Assembly (NCBI GenBank): GCA_001600695.1
Contig: BCKQ01000022.1
Location: forward strand, 129,286-165,175
Origin: Ascoidea asiatica
Lineage: Eukaryota; Ascomycota; Saccharomycetes; Ascoideales; Ascoideaceae
Direction of reading: 5' to 3'
Length of the DNA stretch: 35,890 bases
Part shown: piece after piece, positions 19,697-28,624 of the stretch
How positions within the stretch are numbered: the first letter of the stretch is position 1
Layout of the letters: every line of letters begins with the position of its first letter
The notes under the pieces: model-generated
What the model saw: only the letters and a program-made list of their open reading frames with translations
Told to the model about the DNA's origin: nothing
The model's database searches: none
Translations under genes and position numbers: made by a program

Positions 19697-20875
19697 ATGA
19701 AAACAAGTTTAAAAAGAATAATATTTATATCATTATCAATAATTTCATTATTATATCTTATATTAAGATTAATTCCAGGTACTTCAAATTCAAATTTAAA
19801 TTTTCAACAAGTTTTAACAGAAAATTATTTAAGTACATTACAAGAAAATAATCAACAAACTCAAAATCAACAAAAACAAACTGAAGAATTAACAAAAAAA
19901 TTAGAAGATATTGCAAATAATTTATTAAATAAACAAGATCAAAGAATTAAAGAATTAGAAAAAGATAGAAAATTTTTAGAAAAAAAATTATTAGAATTAA
20001 GAAGACCACCAATAAATTCTTCAATTAGAGAAAAATTAGCATTTTTATTTCCATATGATCAAAATAAAAAATTTCCTGCTTATATATGGCAAACTTGGAA
20101 ATATGGTTTAAATGATGAAAGATTTGGTGATAAATTTAGAGAAGGTGAAACTCAATGGGCTGTTAAAAATCCTGGATTTGTACATGAATTATTTAATGAT
20201 GATACTTCTGCTGCAATTATACATCATATTTATATGAATATACCTGAAATTATAGAAGCTTATGAATTATTACCTTCAGTAATTTTAAGAATGGATTTTT
20301 TTAGATATTTATTATTATTTGCAAGAGGTGGAGTTTATGCAGATGTTGATACTTTACCTTTACAAAGTGTACCAAATTGGATACCAGAAAATGTATCACC
20401 AAATGAAGTTGGATTAATTATTGGTATTGAAAGTGATCCAGATAAACCAAATTGGAGAAAATTTTATTCAAGAAGATTACAATTTTGTCAATGGGTTATA
20501 CAATCAAAACCTGGACATCCAATTTTAAGAGAAATTATTGCAGATATTACAGAAAATACATTAAAAAAAAATGAAGAAAAAATTTTAATATTATCAAAAA
20601 AAAATACAAATTTAGATATTATGAAATGGACAGGAGCTGGAATTTGGACAGATGTAATTTTTACATATTTTAATGATTATGTTCAAAGTGGTATTTATTC
20701 AAAAGTTACTTGGAAAGATTTTACAAAATTAGAAATACCAAAATTAGTTTCAGATGTTTTAGTTTTACCAATAACAAGTTTTAGTCCAGGAATTGGAGAA
20801 ATGGGTGCAAAAGATATTGATGATCCATTAGCTTTTGTTAAACATTATTTTGAAAGTATTTGGAAACAAGAATGA
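19697..20875 (+). CDS. OCH1: Alpha-1,6-mannosyltransferase, Och1/Hoc1 family (GT32)
   Basis: This Golgi type II glycosyltransferase uses GDP-mannose; Och1 initiates the outer chain of N-glycans. A short cytosolic tail is followed by a signal anchor (about residues 7-26), a Gln/Lys-rich coiled coil (45-102) and the catalytic domain. FPAYIWQTWKYG marks the GT32 start, and the DXD metal/sugar motif is GGVYADVDTLPLQ, with DVD at 216-218. SFSPGIGEMGAKDIDDPLAFVKHYFESIWK is a family-typical C-terminus. Length 392 is shorter than S. cerevisiae Och1 (480) and close to Hoc1 (396). The choice between OCH1 and HOC1 is not certain; OCH1 is favoured by the continuous match around the DXD and C-terminus. 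Confidence 0.85.
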   Translation: MKTSLKRIIFISLSIISLLYLILRLIPGTSNSNLNFQQVLTENYLSTLQENNQQTQNQQKQTEELTKKLEDIANNLLNKQDQRIKELEKDRKFLEKKLLELRRPPINSSIREKLAFLFPYDQNKKFPAYIWQTWKYGLNDERFGDKFREGETQWAVKNPGFVHELFNDDTSAAIIHHIYMNIPEIIEAYELLPSVILRMDFFRYLLLFARGGVYADVDTLPLQSVPNWIPENVSPNEVGLIIGIESDPDKPNWRKFYSRRLQFCQWVIQSKPGHPILREIIADITENTLKKNEEKILILSKKNTNLDIMKWTGAGIWTDVIFTYFNDYVQSGIYSKVTWKDFTKLEIPKLVSDVLVLPITSFSPGIGEMGAKDIDDPLAFVKHYFESIWKQE

Positions 20876-21028
20876 TTATCTTAGTTACTTACTATTATTT
20901 ATTACTTATTATTTATTAGTTATTAGTTATTAGTTATTAGTTATTCATTATAATACATAAAAAAAAAAGGAGAAAGAAAAAGAGAAAAAGGAAATATTAT
21001 TTGTAGATTATAATACTGTATATAATTA
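20876..21028. other. Short convergent intergenic region OCH1-MOG1
   Basis: The two genes converge here within about 150 bp. The sequence has TTATTAG-type tandem repeats (about 20905-20945) and A-rich stretches consistent with 3' end processing on both strands. Nothing else is visible. Confidence 0.4.
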
Positions 21029-21118
21029 TTACCCAAAAAGAGACCAATCATTAACTTTAAAATTAGATACAATATTATTAATTAAATCTTTACCATTTTT
21101 AATTCTTTTATAAGCTAA

Positions 21119-21153
<35 letters not shown>

Positions 21154-21847
21154 CAGAATTAGAATCTGAATTAATAATATTTTCATTAATTAAATGAACA
21201 TTAATTTCTTCAGAAGAAATTATTAAATTTTTATTAATAAATTGATTTAAAGAGATTAAATCATTTTGTTTAATAAATGGTAAATTTAAAGTTATTAAAA
21301 TATCAGTATCAACATTTTTTAATCTAATTAAAGCTAAAATTATAACTAAAGTTGGTTTTAAATTTGAATTTGAATTTGAATTTGAATTTGAATTTGAATT
21401 TGAATTTGAATTTGAATCTAAATCTTTACCCCATTTTAAAGCAGGTTCTAAACCAATAGTTGTATAAATTTTACAATCTTTTGTAAAATTATTTATTTCA
21501 GATTGTTTTAATTGAATAATATCTAAAATTTTCCAATTATTATTATTTTTATTACTAGTTAAATCTTTTAATGAATTATTAATATTTAAATTTGAAATTT
21601 CATTAAAATGAATATTAACAGCATATGAATCAGGTATATTTTTTTCATTATCATTATTTTTATTAAATTTAACATATTCTAATAAATCAAATATTAAACT
21701 ATCTTCATTATTAAAAATTTTATTATTTTCATTTACAAAAACTTCTTGAGTATCTGGAATTTGTCTAAAATTTGAAGCATCAATGAAATTTTCTGGGATT
21801 ATAGATTCTAAAGCACCACCATATAATTTTTGATTATGACAATTCAT
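21029..21847 (-). CDS. MOG1: Ran-binding nuclear transport factor Mog1
   Basis: Mog1 binds Ran/Gsp1 and promotes nucleotide release in nuclear import. The N-terminus reads KLYGGALESIIPENFIDASNFRQIPDTQEVFVN, closely matching the Mog1 family block (LYGGAI...FIDASDLREVPDTQEVYV). Later conserved-looking stretches include IGLEPALKWGKD and LVIILALIRLKNVDTDILITLNLP, then a C-terminal SNFKVNDWSLFG. Length 272 exceeds the yeast norm (218) because of a Ser-Asn dipeptide run (DNA about 21361-21417, 6-bp units) and a poly-Asn run (about 21121-21153). Confidence 0.9.
21361..21417 (-). repeat. 6-bp repeat encoding (Ser-Asn)n in MOG1
   Basis: About nine TTTGAA units on the plus strand read as TTC-AAA in frame-shifted view and as (TCA AAT)n in the MOG1 frame, giving a Ser-Asn dipeptide run. 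The units are nearly identical, pointing to recent slippage. Confidence 0.9.
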
Positions 21848-22780
21848 TTTAAGTTATTTATATTTATATTTATTTGTTATTGTTATTGTTATTGTTATTG
21901 TTATTGTTTTTAGTTTGTTATTATTTATAGTTTTTATTGATTAAGTGATTGAATGATTGAATGAATATGAGTTAGCAATGAATTGTAGAAATAAGTTCAG
22001 ACATTTATTTTATTTATGATATTCATTCAGTAATAAGTGTTTATTCAAGGGGTTTGAGGAGTGACGTTGGAAACGAGAATGACGCCAGGAACACGGAACT
22101 TCCGGAAGGTCGGAATATAGCACAATATATTACCTGTTTGGGATATATCTGAACCGAAAACAAGTTGTATCACGTGCAGCTATAAATGTGCAGCCTGACG
22201 TACTTTGCCCCCCTGGCTGCATTTGCGAAAGGTTGAATTTGCACAGATGAAAACAACAATCAAATCAATAGTTTATTGTTTATTGTTTATTGTACATTTC
22301 ACTTAGTCTTTTGTCAAGGTCACTATTAAGAAGGTCTACTCTTTTATTTTATTATTGTAGGATCATTATTCTTCCCAGAATCTGATCTGGCTCCAACAGG
22401 TTGAACTCCCAACAGTGGCAATTGCCAATTGCCAATTTAAAGTTTACAAGTAATACCAATTTCAATTATTGATACTTCTTGAGTAATTATATCATCATCC
22501 ACCATTATTAATCTGAAACATTTTTAGAAATCAATTAAATCAGTCATCAGGACCATTGATTATGAAAGATGAAAGAAATTTACAATGATTAATTTGAATC
22601 GAACTTAAAAAGATCATATATAAACTCAAAGAAATTTATTTCTAATTTCATTCAATTTCATTCAATTCCATTCAATTTCATTCAATTTCATTCAATTTCA
22701 TTCAACTTCTTTTTACTTTTTTTTCTTATCTTATCTTATCTCATATTATATTATCTTATATGAAACTGAATCAAATCAAT
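21848..22780. promoter_or_regulatory. MOG1 upstream region, GC island and repeats
   Basis: There is no protein-coding gene between MOG1 (-) and the third zinc-finger copy (+). A (TTATTG)n repeat lies at about 21875-21907. A GC-richer island at about 22055-22235 contains TTCCGGAA and ATCACGTG (22169-22176), and should be the MOG1 promoter. A 10-bp repeat (ATTTCATTCA-type, about seven copies) spans about 22643-22707, and a short CTTATC array spans 22725-22741, immediately before the zinc-finger copy. Confidence 0.5.
22643..22707. repeat. 10-bp tandem repeat (CATTCAATTT)n
   Basis: About six to seven 10-bp units are present, one with a C for T change. It is non-coding and lies upstream of zinc-finger copy 3. 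Confidence 0.85.
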
Positions 22781-22974
22781 ATGAAAGTTTCAATAATTAA
22801 AAAAAAAAAACATTTAATTTCTTTAAATTAAAGAATTGGAAATGTAATAATTGTGAATATGAAAATGCAAATGGTTCGAATATATGTAAAAAATGTTATA
22901 AATTATGTTATAAATTATGTTATAAATTATGTTATAAATTATGTTATAAATTATGTTTAAGATACAGTATGTGA
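22781..22974 (+). pseudogene. RanBP2-type zinc-finger microprotein, copy 3, frameshifted
   Basis: From an ATG at 22781 the frame reads MKVSIIKKKKH, like the leader of copy 2, then hits a TAA at 22829-22831. In the next frame the sequence reads LKNWKCNNCEYENANGSNIC, then KKC: the full W-x-C-x2-C-x3-N-x6-C-x2-C finger. The two parts are offset by one base at an A12 run (22799-22810). A single-base length difference there would connect them into about 65 codons. After the finger come five 12-bp repeats encoding CYKL, then LRYSM and a TGA at 22972-22974. It may be a homopolymer sequencing error in a living gene, a pseudogene, or a shifty site. No ATG opens the finger frame by itself. Confidence 0.65.
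22899..22958 (+). repeat. 12-bp tandem repeat TGTTATAAATTA x5
   Basis: Five perfect consecutive units, preserving the reading frame of the zinc finger, encode (Cys-Tyr-Lys-Leu)5 immediately after the last zinc ligand pair. Cys at every fourth position is unusual. It could extend metal binding or be neutral slippage. Confidence 0.9.
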
Positions 22975-23058
22975 TATATATGATATGTTTAAACTATATA
23001 AATATTTACANATATGAATATAATACAAGATAAAATGAATGAATGAATAAATAAATTT

Positions 23059-24585
23059 TTAAAATTTATCAATTAAAAGTTCAGTTATTAATTTTATACT
23101 AATTGGAATTTTTTTATCATTTTTAAAATCATTTAAATTTAAATCTTTTGTAAAATTTAATAAATTTTTAACTTCATTATACATTTTATTTTTTAAAATT
23201 TCATTTTTTGTAATTATAACTATATTACTTTCTAAATCTAATGAATATGCTCTTTTTGTATAATTTGAAGATCCAATAATTGTTATACATGGTTTAAAAT
23301 TATTTGGATCTGAAATCCAAAGTCCTTTGGCATGATATGACCAACCATTAATTTCATTAATTATACCATTTTTCCATTCTTTAACTTTTATATTACCAAC
23401 TTCACTTTTTTTTAAATCTTTTAAAAATGATTGAACTAAATAAAGATAAGAAATTGGTAAATATTTTGAAATTCCATTACTTTTATAAAAACCATTTGAT
23501 TCTTGAGATGCAGTAATAATATTACCAAAAGAATATAAATTTATTAATTTTTTTTTAAAAACATTATCAAAATTAAAATATCCTGCTGTAAATGTCCAAT
23601 TTATATTTGGATTATCCATATATGATAATAATCTTAAAATTATTTTTTTTTCTGTTGAATAATCTGGTTTTAAAATTGGTGTAAATTGACTTATTGGATA
23701 AATTATTGTATCAAATTCATCAATATTATTATTATTTGATTCAATTAAATTATTATATTTTTCTTTTGATAAATTATTATTTATTAATAATTTATCTTTT
23801 AATAAATTTGTTGAATCTAAAATAAATCTATTTTTATTTATACTTGGTTCACAAGTTATATTTGATGAAGGCCAAATTAATTTAAATTGTTGATTATTAT
23901 TTTTATAAATTAATTTATAAGAAATTGAATTAATTGAATTAATTAAATCATAATAATAATTTGATAAATCTTTTGAATTTATTTTATAATATCTATCTTG
24001 TCTATTTGTAAAATAATCATTTGATAAATTTGCACCAGAAAATATAATTTCATTATCAAAACCATAAAATTTCATATGTTGTAAACCAAAGATTTCATTA
24101 AATCTTTTTGGTATAATTTTTTTTTTAAAACCTATTAAATTTGGTGTATGAAATAATCTAATTTCAATTCTATCTTTAAATTCATTATTTTTAAGTAATT
24201 TTGAAAGTAAAGATGCAGAAGATTTTGAAGGAGATTCTCTTGTACCTCTTAAAGCATCAATTAAAATTGTAATTTTTAAATTTTTATTTTTAATTAATGA
24301 TTTATATAAAATTTCTATTAATTCATCTTGATTTTTACCAATATAAAGAGAAGCTAAAAAAATTTTATTTTTTGAATTTAAAATTTTAAATTTTAAAAGT
24401 TTATAAAATTCTTTTGGATCTTGAATAATTTCAATATTTGAACTTGAAATTTTAAAACTTGGTGTTATCATATCTAATTGTGTCATTAATGCTTTAACTC
24501 TTGGATGAAATGTTGAGTTTGATCTAGTTTGTGATAAATGACATATTGAAGATATTGAGGTTAATAGACCCCCAAACATTTTCAT
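23059..24585 (-). CDS. PGS1: CDP-diacylglycerol--glycerol-3-phosphate 3-phosphatidyltransferase
   Basis: This enzyme makes phosphatidylglycerophosphate, the committed step to cardiolipin in mitochondria. It belongs to the phospholipase D superfamily and has two HKD-type motifs. The first is H170-x-K172-x4-D177 in LQHMKFYGFDN, followed by FSGANLSNDYF. The second is H418-x-K420 in SYHAKGLWISD with GSSNYTKRAYSLDLE after it. The second motif is degenerate in Asp spacing. The N-terminus (MKMFGGLLTSISSICHLSQTR) is basic/hydroxylated and could be a mitochondrial presequence. Length 508 is close to S. cerevisiae Pgs1 (521). An Asn run occurs near residues 284-288. Confidence 0.92.
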   Translation of the reverse strand: MKMFGGLLTSISSICHLSQTRSNSTFHPRVKALMTQLDMITPSFKISSSNIEIIQDPKEFYKLLKFKILNSKNKIFLASLYIGKNQDELIEILYKSLIKNKNLKITILIDALRGTRESPSKSSASLLSKLLKNNEFKDRIEIRLFHTPNLIGFKKKIIPKRFNEIFGLQHMKFYGFDNEIIFSGANLSNDYFTNRQDRYYKINSKDLSNYYYDLINSINSISYKLIYKNNNQQFKLIWPSSNITCEPSINKNRFILDSTNLLKDKLLINNNLSKEKYNNLIESNNNNIDEFDTIIYPISQFTPILKPDYSTEKKIILRLLSYMDNPNINWTFTAGYFNFDNVFKKKLINLYSFGNIITASQESNGFYKSNGISKYLPISYLYLVQSFLKDLKKSEVGNIKVKEWKNGIINEINGWSYHAKGLWISDPNNFKPCITIIGSSNYTKRAYSLDLESNIVIITKNEILKNKMYNEVKNLLNFTKDLNLNDFKNDKKIPISIKLITELLIDKF

Positions 24586-24604
24586 ATTTTTTTAGTTTAA
24601 AAAC

Positions 24605-24645
<41 letters not shown>

Positions 24646-25513
24646 ATTAACAATGATTTATAAAAGCAAAAAAAAAGGAATAAATAATAGGTTTTAGTTC
24701 TAAACAATTGAATTTCATTGAATCATTATCAATATTTTCAATAGATAGATATTTCAGTAAATTAACTTAACAATAGAGTATTAAATATTTCACTCTTTCA
24801 CTAGTTCAAAACTCAAATATTTTATTTTATTATTTTATTATTTTATTATTTTGTTTCCATGTGAGTGGAGGTCGAGGAATTAAGGATTTTTCACTAAAGA
24901 GTTGGTTACGTAATCAGAGAGTCAGCAGGATCCAAATAGCGGATAACAANAAACCATTGCCGTCCCACTACGGATCAGGTGTTTAAATTTAAATTACTTA
25001 ACCATGCAATGGAAATACCCGGAATAAATATTTCCTGAATGTTCCATGTGGAGAGTGCCTGGCAGCAGTNGAGTCACATGATCCAAGTGTTTTGAGACCG
25101 GGTCTGTGGTTCTCCTTGCCTGCACGGCTCTGAATTGCGTGGCNATTGCCAATTTTCACTTCAACTTNCTTCAACTTNCTTCAACTTCCTTTGATTTTGT
25201 TTTTGCTTTCCCTTTTCGGCCATTTCTTATCTCTGGCTTTGTTTCTCTTATCGCATCTAAGATTTGATTTAAGGAACAAATGATANACAAGTGATAGACA
25301 AGTGATAAACATTCGATGAATAAACAATGATTCAATAAATATAAAGTGATGATTTAAGCTTATGAAGTTGTAATTCTTTCTTTCTTTCTTTTGNAAAAAC
25401 TTCATTCATTCTCTATAAAAGTAACTAAAATAATAAATAACAAAAACTAGAATAACAAAATATAACAACATATAACAACATATAACAAAATATAACAAAA
25501 AGAAAATAAGAAA
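24586..25513. promoter_or_regulatory. Divergent promoter region PGS1 / PQ-loop gene
   Basis: Both genes read away from this 0.93-kb interval. It has an AAT/ATT microsatellite (24607-24642), (TTTTA)n at about 24823-24852, and a GC-richer island (about 24860-25165) with GTCACATG at 25073-25080 and ACCGGGTC near 25100. It also has three near-identical CTTCAACTTN units (about 25158-25188) and a TATAACA-type repeat just before 25514. A minus-strand open frame (25181-25405) has no family match and is not called. Confidence 0.5.
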
Positions 25514-26029
25514 ATGCAAATAATATCAAAAATTATAAATTTTATTATAAATTTTATAATAAATTCTATATATAATGGAAATTTATCAAATTTATTTAGT
25601 ATTTTATCAATAACTTCTTGGTTCTTAGCACAATTTCCACAACAATTAAAAATTTATAAATCAAAAAAAATTAATTATTTATCACCATATTTTTTATTAA
25701 TTTGGTTTTTTGGTGATTTATCTAATTTATTTGCTTCTTTTTTAACAAATCAATTAAATATTCAAAAAATTTGTTCAATTTATGCTATTTTTAATGATTG
25801 TATCTTATTATCTTTATATTCTTATTATAAATTTATTTATCCAAATAACTTAAGAAATAACTATCAAGATAATAAAAGTACAATAAGTAATATTTCTCAT
25901 ACAAATAATATTTCAGATAATAAAATAATAAAAAATTTAACTACAATAACAACTATATCCTTGAACTTATCTCAAGCAACTGCAGCTCCATTATATATAT
26001 ATAATAATAACATCAACATCAACATCAAC

Positions 26030-26066
<37 letters not shown>

Positions 26067-26449
26067 TTGGAATTTATATATCTTGGCTTGTTCCAATTTT
26101 TTATATAGGTTCAAGATTTCCACAATTATTTAAAAATTTTAAAAGAAAATCAACAAATTTATTATCTCCAATATTATTTTTTTTCCTTTTATCTGGTAAT
26201 ACAAATTTATTATTATCAATATTTACTTCATTAAAATTTTTAAATTCAAATAATTTAAATAAAATTAATTTCATAAAAAATTCATTACCTTTTATAATAT
26301 CTTCTTTTGGTTGTATAATTTTAGATTCATTTTATTTTTATCAAAGATATTTATATAAATTTAATAATATAGATAATAATAATAATGATGATAATAGTAT
26401 ACTATCGGTAATGAAAATTGATGAAAATTCTCCATTATTATCCAAATAA
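25514..26449 (+). CDS. PQ-loop vacuolar cationic amino-acid transporter (Ypq family)
   Basis: PQ-loop proteins of the Ypq1/Ypq2/Rtc2 group export basic amino acids across the vacuolar membrane. Two PQ-loop repeats are clear: SWFLAQFPQQLKIYKSKKINYLSPYFL (PQ at 42-43) and VPIFYIGSRFPQLFKNFKRKSTNLLSP (PQ at 203-204). Each is followed by hydrophobic helices, consistent with a seven-helix protein of 311 residues, near the family norm (about 300-320). The loop between the repeats carries an Ile/Asn microsatellite tract (about residues 165-188). The tail ends in ENSPLLSK, resembling an acidic dileucine sorting signal for the vacuole. I cannot tell which paralogue it is. It converges on the next gene at 25 bp. 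Confidence 0.85.
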
Positions 26450-26474
26450 ATATTTCATAGATAAACAATATAAA

Positions 26475-27228
26475 TTAATTCCAATTACCTAAATTATATA
26501 ATTTACGTACTAATTTTTCTTTTAAACTTAATTCTAAAACATCTTTAATATTAAATTTTTTAAAAATTTTTATATTATATAAAAGTTTTTTATCATTTAA
26601 AATTAATGAATTTTTAACAATTTTTATAAATTCATTCCATTTAATTGAATCCCAATCATTAATTTTTGCATTTACATTTATATATTTTATTTTATCTCTT
26701 TCATTATTAATATCTATATTATTTGTACTATTATTAATAGTATTATTAATAGTATTATTAATAGTATTATTAATATATGAAGAATTTAAAATTTTGGGAT
26801 ATAAATTTGAATTTTTATTTGAATATTTATTAACATTACTTATTGAATTAATTAATTTATTAATTTGATTATTATTATAATTAATTTTATTACTTAATGG
26901 AGTTCCAATTTGATTTTGACTTTTAATTGGAGAACTAATTGGAGAATTTATAAATGAAATTTCTGAATCTTCAATATCTTTAATTTTTTTTTTAATTAAA
27001 GAACTTGTAATTTCTTTTTGAAATTTATAAATTTTTAATTTTTCTTCATTATCAAAATCATTATTTTTAATTATTTTACTATTATCAATAATTGGTAGAA
27101 TTTTACCAGGAGTTGGAACTCTTTTTTTAATTTTTGAAAATTTTGATGAATTTCTTACTGGAATTTTACTTTTTTTTCTTTTTTTATTGTTATTAATATT
27201 ACCATTATTAATTGATATGATACTTGAA

Positions 27229-27280
<52 letters not shown>

Positions 27281-27698
27281 TATTATCATTATATGAACTT
27301 ATAGAAGAATAAGAACTATCAGAACCTTTCAAAGGAACTATTAAAGTTTCTGAATGATTATTATATTTCAGATTAGAATTACTTTTGTTATTGTTATTGT
27401 TGTTATTGTTATTGCTATTGTTATTGTTACTGATATCATTTGAATAAAATTTTCTTATTTTTTGATTTTTTGGAGTGAATGTGACTAAAGAAATTGGATC
27501 TGAATCATTATTGTTGTCATTTATATTATTTATACTACTATTGATATTATTATTTTTGTTATTTTTATTATTTTTGATGGGTGGATTAGATATTATTGAA
27601 GAATTGGATGTATTATTACTTCTAATATCTCTTTTTGAATTTTTAATTCTCAATCTTCGTTTAGAAGTATTAGGAATATTTGAATTTGTATTATTCAT
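26475..27698 (-). CDS. Unrecognised Asn-rich basic protein
   Basis: A 407-residue ORF that I do not recognise. The first 340 residues are low complexity with long Asn runs, basic patches (SKRRLRIKNSKR, NKKRKKSKIPVR) and several Ser/Thr-Pro sites (FTPKNQK, RVPTPGK, NSPISSPIKS, IGTPLSNK). This mix suggests a nuclear, CDK-regulated protein. A mid-region (about 210-255) is charged and helical. The last ~60 residues (from INDWDSIKWNEFIKIV to LVRKLYNLGNWN) are regular, amphipathic and free of microsatellites, and are the likely conserved domain. TATTAATAG repeats at about 26730-26777 encode an NNTI-type repeat. The start is the first ATG at 27698. Confidence 0.6.
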
Positions 27699-28624
27699 TT
27701 AAATTGTAATTAACTTTTGTTATATTATATTATATTATATTATATTATATTATATTATATTAAATTAAATCAATTAAGTTTGTTATATAAATGAAATTAT
27801 CATTATTTGAAATAAATTTATAAGTATGCTTTGAGTTATTTATTGAAATTTCTTGAATATTATAATTTTTTCAAAAAAAATGGATATTACAAATTTTGAT
27901 ACTTGATAATTTGATATTTTATTTAATTGACTGATATCCTTTTACTGGTCATATGTTGTATGTGATATTTATCAGAATCATATTTCTTTAATGATATTAT
28001 TTCTGTAATTTTTATTGAATCTGTTCTGTTGATATTATTTTATATTCTATTGTTATTGTTCATTATTCATTATTCATTATTCTTTCTTACTTATCTCTGT
28101 TATATCCTTTATTTATCATTATTTTCATTCTTCTTTTTCATTGTTTACACTGTTTACACTTTCTCAACACCAAAACCAGCACAAAACCAGAAGAAAACCA
28201 CCAAGCCGGGTCTAATGCAAAGTAATTTATGACTATGTATCTATNACATCAACACACAGTCAACGTCATTTAATGTCATAACCTGCTTAGACTAACATAT
28301 TACTACACTGTAGCCGGGTAACTGGTGCTTACATAATCATCAGCATATCATTACGTAACCCGACTGCCTGATCTTAAGTTCCACGCCTTTTCACCCGCTG
28401 CCGAGAAGTGCTTTCTAATCTTATAATCTCAATCTGATAATATTCTAATCTTTATCTCAGATAATGGAAATATCAAAAGAAGATAAAAAAAAGAAGAATA
28501 AATATCATTTCATCTTTTTTTATTCATTAATTATTCCTCATTTATTATCAATATATCAATATCCATGAATCTGACTTAAAGATCCTTAAGAAAATACCAT
28601 TAATGCTATCATATTTAACTTCTC
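27699..28624. promoter_or_regulatory. Divergent promoter region of the Asn-rich gene and SSY1
   Basis: No gene is called. A TATAT-type 5-bp repeat (27720-27763) lies near the minus-strand gene. The stretch 28140-28400 is GC-richer and contains CCGGGTAA at 28314-28321, which matches the Reb1 consensus, and a related TAACCCG at 28356-28362. A plus-strand open frame at 28029-28232 is hydrophobic and low-complexity and is not called. Confidence 0.5.

Noticed and set aside
22870-22890. GGTTCGAAT, resembling a tRNA B box
   Set aside because: It lies inside the zinc-finger copy 3 reading frame; no A box or cloverleaf can be formed around it.
25073-25080. GTCACATG as a centromere CDEI element
   Set aside because: There is no adjacent long AT block plus a CDEIII-like TTCCGAA element, and similar sites occur in several promoters, so a promoter role is simpler.
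28029-28232. 67-codon hydrophobic frame upstream of SSY1
   Set aside because: It is low-complexity Leu/Phe/Tyr from T-rich DNA, in a divergent promoter region.
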